Positions 1-11,279 of a stretch of DNA of 64,000 nucleotides are shown here, piece after piece. The position numbers and the translations under genes were made by a program. The notes under the pieces are model-generated. The model was not told the origin of the DNA. It saw only the letters and a program-made list of their open reading frames with translations, and ran no database searches. How positions within the stretch are numbered: position 1 is the stretch's first letter; every line of letters starts with the position of its first letter. Source of the stretch: Schistocephalus solidus (Eukaryota > Platyhelminthes > Cestoda > Diphyllobothriidea > Diphyllobothriidae); the NCBI GenBank assembly GCA_017591395.1, contig WEDG01001427.1, forward strand, positions 56,278-120,277. The letters run 5' to 3'.

Positions 1-3000
1 AAAGCGCGTTGTCTTACTTCACATAATGCTACGTACAAATCAAACGTACAATCAAACTTGAGAACATTTAAGACTGAAAAATAAATCAGACAGGCATACG
101 CTGTGGTAAATTTAAGGACAAAATCAATTTTAAAGTAAAATTTGAGTTCAGGAAATTTTAGAATTACGTCACTTCTTATTTTTTAAATAAAATATTGAGC
201 ACGTGTGCTTCTCTATATAATAAGGTGGAAAATAATTTTAACTTTGCAGACAGTTTAGGTTTAGTTAGAGGCATTTTATTTAGCATTTTCCATTTAATTA
301 TGTCGAATCTATGAACAGTCCGTATGCAGCTGCGATATTAAGGCTTCATAGCTATGGCCTCTCATTATATGCTGCGAATGCAAGCCTAGGTAGCCACAGA
401 AAAGTGTATTTATACTTTTCATAAATTAAATTAGCCCTATTTTCTGATCCAATAACTGCCTGCTCACCCTAAATTTGCCTCTGTTTACAACGCAGATTGC
501 ATAATTATAGCTTATCGGACAAAGCGCTAAATTTTGGTTTGACTTTTATTAATTATCTCTCATCTTGAACTGGAATTCAGGCGCTTTGAACTACTAATAT
601 TTGCGATTTATCATTGCAACTTACTGCTCAAAAATACCACCATAAAACGATTTTCGAATGTTGAAAGGCTCATCGAAAAAAATATTATTTTACCCCAGGT
701 TACGTTTTTAGGGATTTTGACATGCTTTAACTTGCAATATTGAAAAGGAAAAACATAGTGCTTGATTTGGTCACAATTTTTGAGACATTCCTTTCCCCAT
801 TTAATAAACAGGTCGCCATCGTAGCGGGCGTTTTGGACCAATTTTCCCGTAATTGGCAACAGTGGACATTATTGAAGTATATTTTTTCACACAAATAAGA
901 GACATGCAAAAATTGGGTAAAATACTCTGACCTGTATTCCATATATCTTTATACTTTCACGGATGCGTTCAGCACTTTATATGTTTTTCATAAGCGTAAA
1001 TTGTGCGGTCAGATTTTTCATTGGTAACTGCAAACCGTATGACCTTTGGCTCAACAAAAATTGTTTTAAGCAAGAAGGTTACATCCTGTATTCTAACAAA
1101 TGGCCACGTGTTTTCAAGTTACTGTTTGTATTGCGGATTGCTATGGCTAGAGATCAAATATTGTTCCTCCTTTGTTGACTTTTGCCAGACCACCGGGGCT
1201 TTTGGTAGTTCTTTCAAAATGCCTGCTTTTTTAGCGACTGTAAAATGCTCTTTAGTAAACGAAGCCCACTTTTAGCACAGCTAGCATTTCTTTCATTTAA
1301 GATTCTAACTATTCTCAACTTTAGCCACATTATTTAGAAGCATTTACTCCTAAACAAGGAGGCCGTGTTTGCATTCAAATGACTTACTGTCACTTTGATT
1401 TTGTTTTCTTTGTAGAGGGCGACAATATTTCAATTTAATACACTTTTATTTAATTTAAATCCTGTTTTCTTCTCTAACGGTCGGCTGTGCGATAAGGAAT
1501 GTTCACAAAAATAATTACTCTAGAATATATCCATACAATGTGCATTTGCCTACACCGTTAGGCTTTCATCGTATCTAATGCCAACAGAATTCGTATCCTA
1601 TCTAGCTGGTTGCTGTTGTCATCGTAATACCAAGAAGAATGCAGACGTCTGGTAAACATTTTTCACCCCATATAGGCACGCAGAACTGGAGTTTTTGGTC
1701 TTAAATTTGAGCCATTAATAGTGTAGTCATAGAGAGGCATTAACAACATCGCATTTATAGGGGAAACTCCAAGCCTTCTGAAATATCATAGTCAAGAGCA
1801 GTGAAACCAGGTTTGAAGGATACCCAAGTCTATTCAAACCTTCGGCCAAGCTTACTTATCAGTTTGTGGAATGTGGTAGAAGGGACTTATTTTAGAAAAT
1901 ATGACTTCTTTCTGTAGTTTCTAATCTAAACCTGATGGAGTAAACGCTTGTAATGTACTAATATGAGGGAATATTGTTGTCTCACACGTAATTTTGAAGA
2001 TCGCTTTCGTATAAGCGGAAAGCACCCAATAAGTTATCATGAGGTAGCCTTCAGGCTAGATTGCAAAAATGTATAGCCTAAAACTTCGCAAGTAAGTAAG
2101 TCAGTCAGTCAATGAATGGCATAGTGAAATTTTAACCCAAATTCAGCAATGCATTTTCGATTAGTATGCCGTTCTTAAGTTGCGTTGTAATAAATTATCT
2201 TGCAGTATAATCTGAAGATAATACAGACAATCAAGGCTGACAGATTTTTAATGTACGTCCTTTCAGTCAACTGCATAAACCACAATCGGCATAAATTCAC
2301 AAAGTAATTATTATGCATTTTTCTAATGATTTTCGATCCCGTCATACATTAAAACATATTGTATAGAAAACGTGAACAAAAATAGCCTTTCTTATACTTT
2401 TTTGGTAGAAAATGACCTCTTCTTCAAATTTAATACACAAAAGAAAGTTAAAATTAGCCTTTTTAAAAGCTTCTACTTATGGGAGTTTTAAGACTTTACA
2501 ATGTCCATTTAAATAGCATAGTATCGATGAGATTATCGAGACTCTTCATTAAGTACACAGCATACTCCGCATAAATGGCAGATTTTTGAATGCTTTAAAG
2601 TATCGTCTTTACGTACGACAATATTGCATGATTTTACTTACCCTGTAAATCTAGATCTTGCAGGATTAAAACATTAGATGCAAATGCAAAAGCAGATCGA
2701 ACTTAAAATTATTAAGATATTGGAAACCCTTTTAAAGTTCAAAATATTCTCTTTCTTTGAGTGTAAAATTTGAAGAGGACCGATTTTCTAACAAAAGAGT
2801 AAAAGAAATAATATTGTCGCTTACCGTTTCTGTGCTATATAATTGAATTTATAATGGCTTCAATAACCAATAGAGAAAATGCACTTTAAGAGTCAATTTT
2901 TACCGATTGTGCTTTATGCGGACGGCCGAAGGGATGTGCTTTCAAAATCTTGCATCCTGGATTGGCAGAAATATCTTGGGATTATACTAGCAGAATATCA

Positions 3001-6000
3001 ATATAACAGCCCCACTTAAGTAATCAAAAACGCATTCCAGAATTTCAGTTAAAAATTTCATGCGTTCGTTCACTAACTGTTAATTACTATTCTGAAGCAA
3101 AATAACCCTCATAGATATATTGTGGACAAAATTTCTCTGCTTTTAACAGAAGTGCTGACTTTTTGCGATCACATACAATATCAAAAACGTGCATTTAATG
3201 AATCTATACAGGCTAAGTGAAAACCGGTGGTTGTGCATTTCAGGCGAACACATGAAGATCCCAAAACCGGGATACGTTGTACCTAGGCGTAGGAAAGACA
3301 CAGGAATTAACTTTGACACTAGTGTTAGCAAAATATAGTTGCTAAGTGAAAATCAAATTATACTTATAATTTGTCTTCCAGAACAATTGATAGGTGCTGA
3401 TTCTTTCATTCTCCCCTTTAGATTTCGATGATTAAACTTCTTAGTTTGTAAAGATTTTCCTTTACTTTTTAATAGAGCAGATGGAAATGTAGTAATCTTT
3501 CTCTTGTTATGAGAAACGATTTCTATTTTGAGTCATAACCAAACCATGCACCACTTTTTAAGTTATTGTCGGTCGATACATTGTTGTGTTCCTATTTCGA
3601 TTTAAAAAACATTACATAAGCAGCATTTCAAAATGTCAAAAGGAGTCTGGTTGAATTTTAATTATACTTATGTGGGAGAAGCGCTGTCATGCACATTCGA
3701 AAGCTATCTTTGTTAAATTGAAGGTACGTGCAATTCCTCAACTTGGACGACAAAGCGATGGCTTTGGCTTCTCGAAGGCCGCTAGAGATAATTTATTTAA
3801 GCTCTTTATTTAAATGTAGCCAGTAACTGTTACTTCAGCAATAACACGCGGACTACATCTACTTACAAGCCTCACTAATCACTCATGTGCACCCCTAATC
3901 AATAATGGCAGTTTTACATGGGTTTCCGCTTGATTAATCGCTAATCCACTGTCACCTCATACAAACCTAATGAACCTCAACGCTGTTTATATCACATCAG
4001 GTGAAATAATGTGCATAGATTGACCACTACGCTGCGAGGTTCAGGTCCGTTTATAAGTTTAAAGTCGATGTCAGTCTGATTGAATTAACTACGTTGAAGA
4101 AACCAGGAGATTAATTTGAACGGGGATGGCCGAATGCTTATAGATCAGGCGAATTAATTCAACTCTTAAGTGCTTGTTCTCAATGGGATTAAAATTCTCG
4201 CATTAGTCGCGGAGCGCACGAGTCCTGGTTCTCCTGCCTAGAAACTCAACAAGCACAATAATGGCCTATCCTTCTGAAACTTTATTGACTCCCATATCCT
4301 TATCCACGGCTAAACTCTTGACCGAAAAAGATTGCTATTAATGCTCCCAAAATCAGCTCAACACTGCTTCAAGTGGCGGTACTAACGAGTCAAACTTCCA
4401 ATTCATTACTACGCAAGTTTGTTTCACTAGTTATGCGAGCTCGAAGATTATTTGCACAAATGTGGGCCATCAAGCAATCGCTGCATCCATTTTGACTATC
4501 AGCGATCACTGTGGACGCTACTAATTTTGATAAGTAAGTGGTTGTGTTAAAGAAGCAATCTCCGATAACATGGAGGCTTTCAAATCACCAGTCAGGAAAG
4601 ACAGAGTTATTTTACAAGCGTTAACTGAGAAAAATTAACGTAAAGGCAGCCCAACAAACAGTTGCCATAAGCCGTCTCCTCAGACGTACGTGTGCTCCAT
4701 TGAGTTTGATTGACCCCGGAGAGTGCACTGGAACTTTATCCTCTTAAAACCAAACAGCGAAGGATGCAGCATTAATTGGCCTCAAACTACCGCAACGCCA
4801 GTTCCAAATCATGCGCGACTGCAGCCGCAAATTCACAGAGATTGGGAGATGACAGAAAGGAGGTATGGGCCAGCGGCCAGGCCGGCGACCACGGAAGAAG
4901 ATTGCCACACATACATAGAAGCTGCACTTTTCAAACACAACAGCTACTCTATCTCCGCTAGCTTAATTTTTCTCCTCTGTGACGGTTGGCTTAATCGGAA
5001 ATCCGAACCGGTGGGTAAATAAACTTCTCGTTTCAGCTATTAAACCTCCTATATGTCAGAAGCCTATACTATTTGCATAAGAGAAGAACTACGAGACAAG
5101 TGTTGCATGTCGGTGGATGAACACGATGTGTGTGCGCCAACGTGGCCATCCATCAATAAAGCAGTGTTAATGACTGTCGTGACTATCCTGTTCGAACAGC
5201 TGCTATCAGCGATAACTTGCAAGCACGCAATAGTAGCCTCGCAATATAAGGCGGTTAAAACGAGATTCCCGATTTTTTCGTTCTTTTTGACTGGAAAAGT
5301 GATTTTACAAATTATGGAAATAAAGCTTAGTGATCACATCAGAGTTGGAATTTAAATTGGGTACCATTTGTGCCAAATGGCAGTCGAAAGTCTAACCCGG
5401 GTTTTATCCTACTAATTTTGAATTTTTAATTATCGTTGGCGATGATCCGGATGCATTTATCATGTGAATTGACGTCATAAGCCATAGACCACGCTAATTA
5501 AGACTCTGCTTTGTGCCCTTCCTGCGAAGAAAATATTTTCCCGATGCCAAATCTGGGAAAAAAACTCAAATTCAGCAAAAATGAATTTTCATGTTTTTAT
5601 AGCTGGTGTATATAAAAAAGCATCTAGTACGATACCGACGCACAAACATTTGATGAGCTTCAGTATGTAACGTTATAAAAGAACAATGATTTAATCAGCA
5701 AAATGACTAACCAATCTGAAACCAGTAAGAAAATGAACCAAAATAGCCAACTAATTATGAACAACTACGTAATTAACAGACAAAATAAATATCGCAAGTA
5801 TTATTTCGTTGATGAGGAAAACCAGTTTCCTTAAAAGAGGTGGAAATGTCGCAAAAGCGAAAATTCGTATCAAGAGTACATAATGCTTGCCATGCAAATT
5901 ACTGACTACTTATAGACCCAGTAACGTTAAAAAAATATTTTTGCATGCATTGTCATTAAATATCTCCCGGAATAAGTACTATATGAAGTCTGGCACAAAG

Positions 6001-6429
6001 TCAACTGTGTTATGTCCAGGAAAATCCTTACCGAGTGTTGTTTATGTAAGTGGCCGAAAAGAAGCTCAGTCAAAGGCCGGCATCCTACAGTGGCTGAAAT
6101 ATTTTGAACTTAGACTTCATAATAAGCGATATTAAAACCCATCCCAGGTACTCCTTTCTAGTCAAAAACACATTTCCGAATTTCAATAAATATTCTGCCA
6201 TAGCCCATCAACGGTTTTTAGCGGGAGCTCGAGTTTCCCTCTTTATTTAGATGGTGATTCACGTCACATGCATGAAACCTAATCACCGACGGAAAACACG
6301 TCTAAAGGTATACAATGAATATACTCTTGATTAAACGAAGGTCCATTTCTGATATAATGCTCTCTTTAAAATATGCTGGATTTGGGCATTTTACGGATGA
6401 ATGGCCACACGCGTATTCGTTATTGTCCC
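1..6429. other. AT-rich intergenic or intronic DNA, no gene recognised
   Basis: This stretch is strongly AT-rich and I see no convincing exon, RNA gene or transposon ORF in it. Short open frames of 60-100 codons occur at about 4,723-5,022 and 5,053-5,355, but they match no family I know and their codon content is unremarkable. A short GTAAGTAAGTCAGTCAGTC run lies near 2,090-2,112. Confidence 0.5.
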
Positions 6430-6790
6430 TACAACACTCCACACGGTAGATGGGCTTTACCAACACGGGAACCAGATCATAGCAAGGTAGGCGTTATTGA
6501 AAATGTGTATTAATAAAAATGCCACAAGTTGGTGGGTGTGTTTGCACTTCTAGGAGCGGTCTCATACCGTCCCAGCCATAAGCGACCGACCGCACTTCTG
6601 GTCTTATTGACTCTTTCTGGACACTGGGTGCAGGTTAGTGAGGAGAATGCGGTAAATGCGATGAAAGTTTATTATGACCGTAAACAAATCCATGCGCAGG
6701 TTGCCGTTATTTTACGCACCACTCCGTGAGATACGAAGCCGACCTCGTCAGAAACGACGGTCTTAAGTTCACATCACCGTTAATCGAAAA
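6430..6790 (+). repeat. Dispersed ~360-bp repeat, divergent copy
   Basis: This stretch aligns over its whole length with the insertion at 42,301-42,663. Shared landmarks, in order, are a GTAGATG...CCAA block near 6,450, a GTGTG...CAC..CTAGG block at about 6,535-6,552, TTGACTCT...GACAC.GGG.CAGGT around 6,606-6,634, and CTCGTCAGA..ACGACGGTC near the right end. Both copies have the same orientation. It has no coding potential and I do not recognise the family. The 42-kb copy has a 9-bp target duplication, so the unit is mobile. No clear target duplication is visible around this older copy. Confidence 0.6.
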
Positions 6791-8576
6791 GGAATTCGGG
6801 TGAGAGAAAACTGATACATTCCTTCGTTCATAGACCTTCTTGAGAAATACTGATGTTGCTTAAGCCGAAAACGACAATGCTTCGTTTTCTCTTTATTTCA
6901 GAATTTTTTGGTCATGTTTGCCTAGGTTTTGAGTGCATTCTACCACTAACAATACACCACCGTGAAAAAATAGTTTTCAAACGACTAACACAGCGTACGT
7001 TCCGTTCCTAAACGTCGAATTAGTGAGCCTCCCACGCACTTGAATCATCTTACCATATACCTGGGAAAAACAGATGTTAAGAAATAGCAGAATCCTGTTG
7101 GCATTATTTCTAGGTTTTCAGACATAGAATAAGGCAGATTTGCTTATTAAACTTCGTGGAGAACCTAACTGAGTACTCACATCTTGCCTTACCTGATTTA
7201 AACCATCTGAAAATTCAATTCGAAGTTGGCGAGAGAGCTGTTGGTATATCTTCCTCGTGTAGACGAGTGCAGTTCTTAGTTCAGAGTTAGTATATTTCAT
7301 TTCATTGGGTCCGAAGCCCGGCAAAAAGGTATAACAGATACACAACTGTTGCTACTTTATGTGCGTATTTTCCATTTAACATAAAAATGTACTAAATAGC
7401 AAATGTTTTGACACAGAAGCGGACGATTCGAGTGTGCGTATGACGACGTCGTTACTGTATTCAATCAGTACTGCTGCCTCTATGACTGCGCTATCTTTAT
7501 ATGTTGCTGTATCTGAGGATGGGCTCGAGAATGAAACAGGAACGTCAGGAAAAGCCAGTTCTGGTGGTAGCGCAGGGTTCCTTTTAACTGCTTCTTAGAG
7601 CCCGCCAGATGACCTAATGTGTACTACGATTTGACACAGTGACTCTCTTTCCTCTAGAAAGTAATGTGGGGAAATGTATTGCTCAGTCAATCTGGTAGGG
7701 ATTAAATGAACATAAAAAATGCAGTGGGCTTACAGCTACTTGCAAAGCCTTTTGAAACCGTACACTAGATAATTGAGCAAATCTGCATTGAATCAGCAGA
7801 CTACATGAGCAGGATTGCAGTGGGCGATTGAACAACGAAATGGAAAGCTTAAGTGCAACACAATGTAAAAAGAGAAAGTTAATGTTAAAAGAAACGCAGG
7901 CTGAGAAAGCGCTGGCTTCCAATTAGATGGAAAGTATTGCCACATGAACTCGTTTTAGCCCCGCGCTTACTCTGGCTCCGTTGCCCGAAGCTAAATCCAT
8001 TTTTAAACACTACAGCGAGTCTTTGACAAAGATTTGGGTGGGCAGAAGACAGCAACACCGAAGCTAACATATGAAAAAATTAAAAAGCAACCAGATCCTG
8101 CCTAGAGCCTCTGCTTCATCCCTTAAGCACTTGTTACTCTCAACACTTCCTTCCTTCTAGCCTGAACCAGTAAAATTGAAAGCTTTAAGGTGCACAGATG
8201 GGATACAAACAAGAGCTTAACATATCCATAATGTTTGCAAAGGTTATGAATCTTAATAATTGAAATCTGGTGTTGCCCAAAAGCGATAGGTAGAAACCGG
8301 TCTTTCACAGGAATTAAATGGTGTAATTTTCCCGCCCACGAAAAAAGGAGCGTTTAGATGGCATTCCACGTTTCTAGCTTTCTTTCGCCAATAAATTTTT
8401 GTTACCCAACTCAATTACATGTATGCGTCATTCTGTCCACAGAAATTACCATAAAACGGTTATTCTGTCAGCGAACACCAGGTGACGTTAATTTTAAAAG
8501 CAAACTTGTGTTGAGGAACCAGGGGCAATTTTCTGATAGGAGCGAACAGGTGAGTTTCAGGAAGCAGTTCAGAAGA
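6791..8576. other. No recognisable feature
   Basis: Open frames on the minus strand at 7,683-7,922, 7,885-8,070 and 8,123-8,308 are low-complexity or hydrophobic and match nothing I know. No splice-flanked exon stands out. Confidence 0.4.
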
Positions 8577-8662
8577 CGAAGGAGAAGAAGAAGAAGAAGA
8601 AGAAGAAGAAGAAGAAGAAGAAGAAGAAGAAGAAGAAGAAGAAGAAGAAGAAGAAGAAGAAG
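8577..8662. repeat. (GAA)n / (TTC)n microsatellite
   Basis: A nearly pure GAA trinucleotide repeat of about 25-27 units, starting after GACGAAGGA. It produces spurious poly-Arg, poly-Ser and poly-Leu frames on the two strands. It directly abuts the 3' side of the Penelope-like remnant, which reads on the minus strand towards it. It may therefore have grown from that element's 3' tail. Confidence 0.97.
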
Positions 8663-8689
8663 CGATCCCTGGAACATGATGTTTATTGG

Positions 8690-9285
8690 CCTGACGTTTT
8701 GGATTCTCTCTCGAACCCATCCGCAAAGTAGCAGAAAGGGGGATATATTGACAATGTGAGCAGTATTTATAGTACGCAGTGGCCACGCGATCACATGCGT
8801 AATACAGCTAGCAGCTATCGTGATGAACGCTTGGATTCGTAATTGATGTGATGGTAGCTTGGCCGTCCACGCCTGAGTCGTTAATGGCTATGATTTCATC
8901 ATCCATGTTGGATGCGGGCGTGATAATGACCTAGCAATTTGGCTCACCCACGTCCTGTCCACGTGACACATTTCCCTGCTCAGCTGATGTCTAAACACGA
9001 AATACGGTAACGGGAGTTCATTGCGCTTGTTGATAGACTGTGGGACTGAGAACCATGACTCAAGCAGCTCGCGGCTCAAGTAGGATTTCCGCCTCATCAA
9101 ACTTAAAAACACGGCCGGGTCCCGTTGATTGAGCTGCAATCTGAGAACCAGCGTCTTTCCTCCTCACCACAGCCACGTGCTTGGCCATTCGCGTTCGGAG
9201 AAATCTCACACTTTCTCCGACGTAGTTGCATTGTCCACATCTGCACCAGATCCGGTGGCACAGAATCAACCATCAGGCAACGAGT
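8690..9285 (-). mobile_element. Penelope-like element remnant, GIY-YIG endonuclease end
   Basis: Minus-strand frames between about 9,270 and 8,890 encode the C-terminal endonuclease of a Penelope-like retroelement. The CGQCNYVGES block (the YIG box, here YVG) is followed by FLRTRMAKH, which contains the conserved Arg. After a frame change come ELLESWFSVPQSINKRNELP and a short tail, where the E of LESW sits at the catalytic Glu position. At least one frameshift and stops break the frame, so it is dead. The upstream RT domain is not present. The 3' side runs to about 8,690 and then meets the GAA microsatellite. The YVGE and ESW..P..IN..N spacing is the Penelope pattern. Confidence 0.75.
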
Positions 9286-9345
9286 CATGAGGCCGAAAGA
9301 CGCGCTGCCACGGCAGGAAACGTCTGGCGTCGTGTACCGGTTCTG
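9286..9345 (+). mobile_element. Inverted sliver of the same Penelope-like element
   Basis: On the plus strand, in the opposite orientation to the endonuclease fragment next to it, this piece encodes RPKDALPRQETSGVVYRF. In Penelope-like proteins that segment lies immediately before the YRI.C..CNYVGE block. The minus fragment starts at the same point (HRIWCRCGQCNYVG), so the two pieces are adjacent parts of one protein placed head to head. Identification rests on a short motif. Confidence 0.5.
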
Positions 9346-9734
9346 CTACACCAGCGTTAGAATTGGTTGGACTGTTTGCTCTGGTTCCTTTAGGACACGT
9401 GGTCAGCCTCTAAGAACACTCGTGATTAAAAATTTAAGTTTAGGATCTTTAAAGTTTGCACGAAAGCACCTCGTTTTGTTCCTGAAACATGGCTTTAATC
9501 TTCCATTTAACGGTATGGCGTGCACACAGGTTTTGTTTGTGCTGCTGCAACTTAGTAGTTGTTGCATTTCTGTCGGTTTCCTGTCTACTCTGCTTGCATC
9601 TTAGCATCTGGATAGGTTCTCTAATTTCCTGTTTTGTCCCTGACATCGTCTTCCAGAATATCCAAAGGCTGCGCCTCTTGGAATCCCAGTTTGTTCTGCA
9701 TCGCGATCGATACCGACGAGATAACGAGTTTCAG

Positions 9735-9905
9735 ACTCTATGATTAGGACGTTGGACTTCTTACTAACAGGTTGAGGGGTTCGAGCCTCAGGTGTTGCAA
9801 CCCCTGGGGTTGGGTATGACTGACTAACAACGGCTAATAAGCCAGAAATGGCCAGTGTAGTCTCCGTTGTCTTTGTCGTTAATGTTCTTCTACCTACCAT
9901 ATTAA
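9735..9905 (+). mobile_element. tRNA-headed SINE copy, 3'-truncated
   Basis: This copy has the head GTTGGACTTC..., a B-box-like GGGTTCGAGCCT, then GTTGCAACCCCTGGGGTTGGGTATGACT and ACGGCTAATAAGCCAGAAATGGCC, ending in a decayed CTTTGTCGTTAATGTTC. It belongs to the family arrayed at 14.3-15.8 kb. The hammerhead-like core is damaged here (CTAACAA in place of CTGANGA). Confidence 0.75.
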
Positions 9906-10600
9906 CCTGCATGCGCCTCCTGGTGGAGCATTAGATTGAGCCCCACGACCAATATATACACGGTCCTGTCCTATAAAAGTGCATTTATCATAATCTGATG
10001 GTAACCACATCATTTGAGATGCGGGTAGCCTGGTACAGCATGGTTATATCCTGCCATTACGCTGCCAACATTATGTCTATAAACGCAAACCGGTTCACAC
10101 TCATAACACAGATGGTCTGGTAAATGGTTGCCTGTTCGTAACATCTTTCGACCATTCGATGCTTATTTGTTTCGGGATGGCAATGTGCGCATATTCTCTT
10201 ATGAATATAACTACCACTTCCATAACCCTTTAGGTTTCGTCAATACAGATGCGACCAGACTCGAAAATTCAGGCGGATGCAAAGTCCTCATTAATTTTTG
10301 TCCATGTTTGCCTATTCTTAATTCCTTTTATCTTGCAGGTGTTCATGCCTGCTAATATCGAATGCTTAATGAGTTTTTCGGTAAATAATTTTTAGAGGTA
10401 GTGCACCAGGCGACTAAAGACAAGGCGGTTTACATTCTAAAGGGCAACTGTATAAAACGTACTTGTGATAAAGAGGAAAATTTCGTTAGCACTCCCATAG
10501 CAAAATCCGTAGTGCAGAAATTGAGGCAACTCTGTCCCAGAATTACGAAGTGTGGAGATGGGAACCGCAGTCGAGTTGTGGGCCTTGGCGGAAAGGGCAC
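9906..10600. other. No recognisable feature
   Basis: There are short open frames only, such as 10,128-10,355 and 10,401-10,604 on the plus strand. No family resemblance or exon boundaries are seen. Confidence 0.4.
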
Positions 10601-10608
10601 GTGATGCG

Positions 10609-10680
10609 TAGAAATTTCAAACCCCGTGTTCCTGGTAGAAAGTTCTAGAACCACGCGCGTCCGTAGAAAAGTCTGGAAAA
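10609..10680 (+). promoter_or_regulatory. Cluster of heat-shock-element motifs
   Basis: Three arrays follow the HSF rule of inverted GAA/TTC pentamers at 5-bp phasing. GAAATTTC is at 10,611-10,618 (two units). GAAAGTTCTAGAA is at 10,638-10,650 (three perfect units). GAAAAGTCTGGAA is at 10,666-10,678 (three units, the middle one GTC for TTC). A TATA-like box follows about 220-250 bp downstream. This is a pattern match only; HSF binding is inference. Confidence 0.45.
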
Positions 10681-10700
10681 CGCGCCCCTTAAGGGGCGCG
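10681..10700. repeat. 20-bp perfect GC-rich palindrome
   Basis: CGCGCCCCTTAAGGGGCGCG reads identically on both strands, and CGCG continues to its right. It lies between the heat-shock-element cluster and the TATA-like box in an otherwise AT-rich region. Confidence 0.95.
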
Positions 10701-10895
10701 CGCGATTCCTCATCAAATTTATACGTCTAGCACTTAAACACGATTTAGGTTTCTTATAAAGTTTTTAAACATAATAAGATAGTTTAAATCTTAAGGAAGG
10801 GAAAATATGCCTAGCTTAAGTTTGTTTAATCTCTCTTCCCCAATGCATCTCAACCAATCATCACTGATGGGATCCGACCTTCACTATGGATAAGT

Positions 10896-10903
10896 TATAA
10901 ATA
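10896..10903 (+). promoter_or_regulatory. TATA-box-like sequence
   Basis: TATAAATA lies downstream of the heat-shock-element cluster and is followed by a less AT-rich segment to about 11,000. It could be a cellular promoter or the U3 region of a solo LTR. I found no clean LTR termini or target duplication. Confidence 0.3.
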
Positions 10904-11279
10904 CGGGTGAGGAGTGAAATCCAGGACCCCCGTTTTCGGCGGAGCCTGACGATCAGGAATCCTCATTACAGTCTGCCTTTCGTTCCTCATGGATCCTCGC
11001 TGAGCAATCATTCTACGAACTTAGATTACTTTTGTACCTAGGTTTTCCCTTTTTCATAGATCAGTATCAGTATATTTGAAGGATATATAGGTGGGTTACC
11101 TTTGAATTCCCTATTTGTACTTGCAAGTTGTGGCATCAAATACAAAGTATCTTGGATGTTGACGAGGCCAATTGATATGAGCCAACTGGGTGAAACATCG
11201 TTAAAAAAGAGCAGACAGTGAAAAAAAACCCAGTGATATTTAGGAGAAAAAACTGTCGCCTTTGGGGGGCTGTTCAACG

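Noticed and set aside
8358..8794. Open frames of 108-133 codons with long Arg, Ser or Leu runs
   Set aside because: They are translations of the GAA microsatellite on different strands and frames; there is no domain outside the repeat.
9125..9604. 159-codon plus-strand frame
   Set aside because: Most of it is antisense to the Penelope-like endonuclease. Only the short SGVVYRF piece is meaningful, and I treat that as an inverted element sliver.
10600..11040. Solo LTR
   Set aside because: A TATA box and motif cluster fit a U3 region, but I could not find TG...CA ends with matching target duplications.
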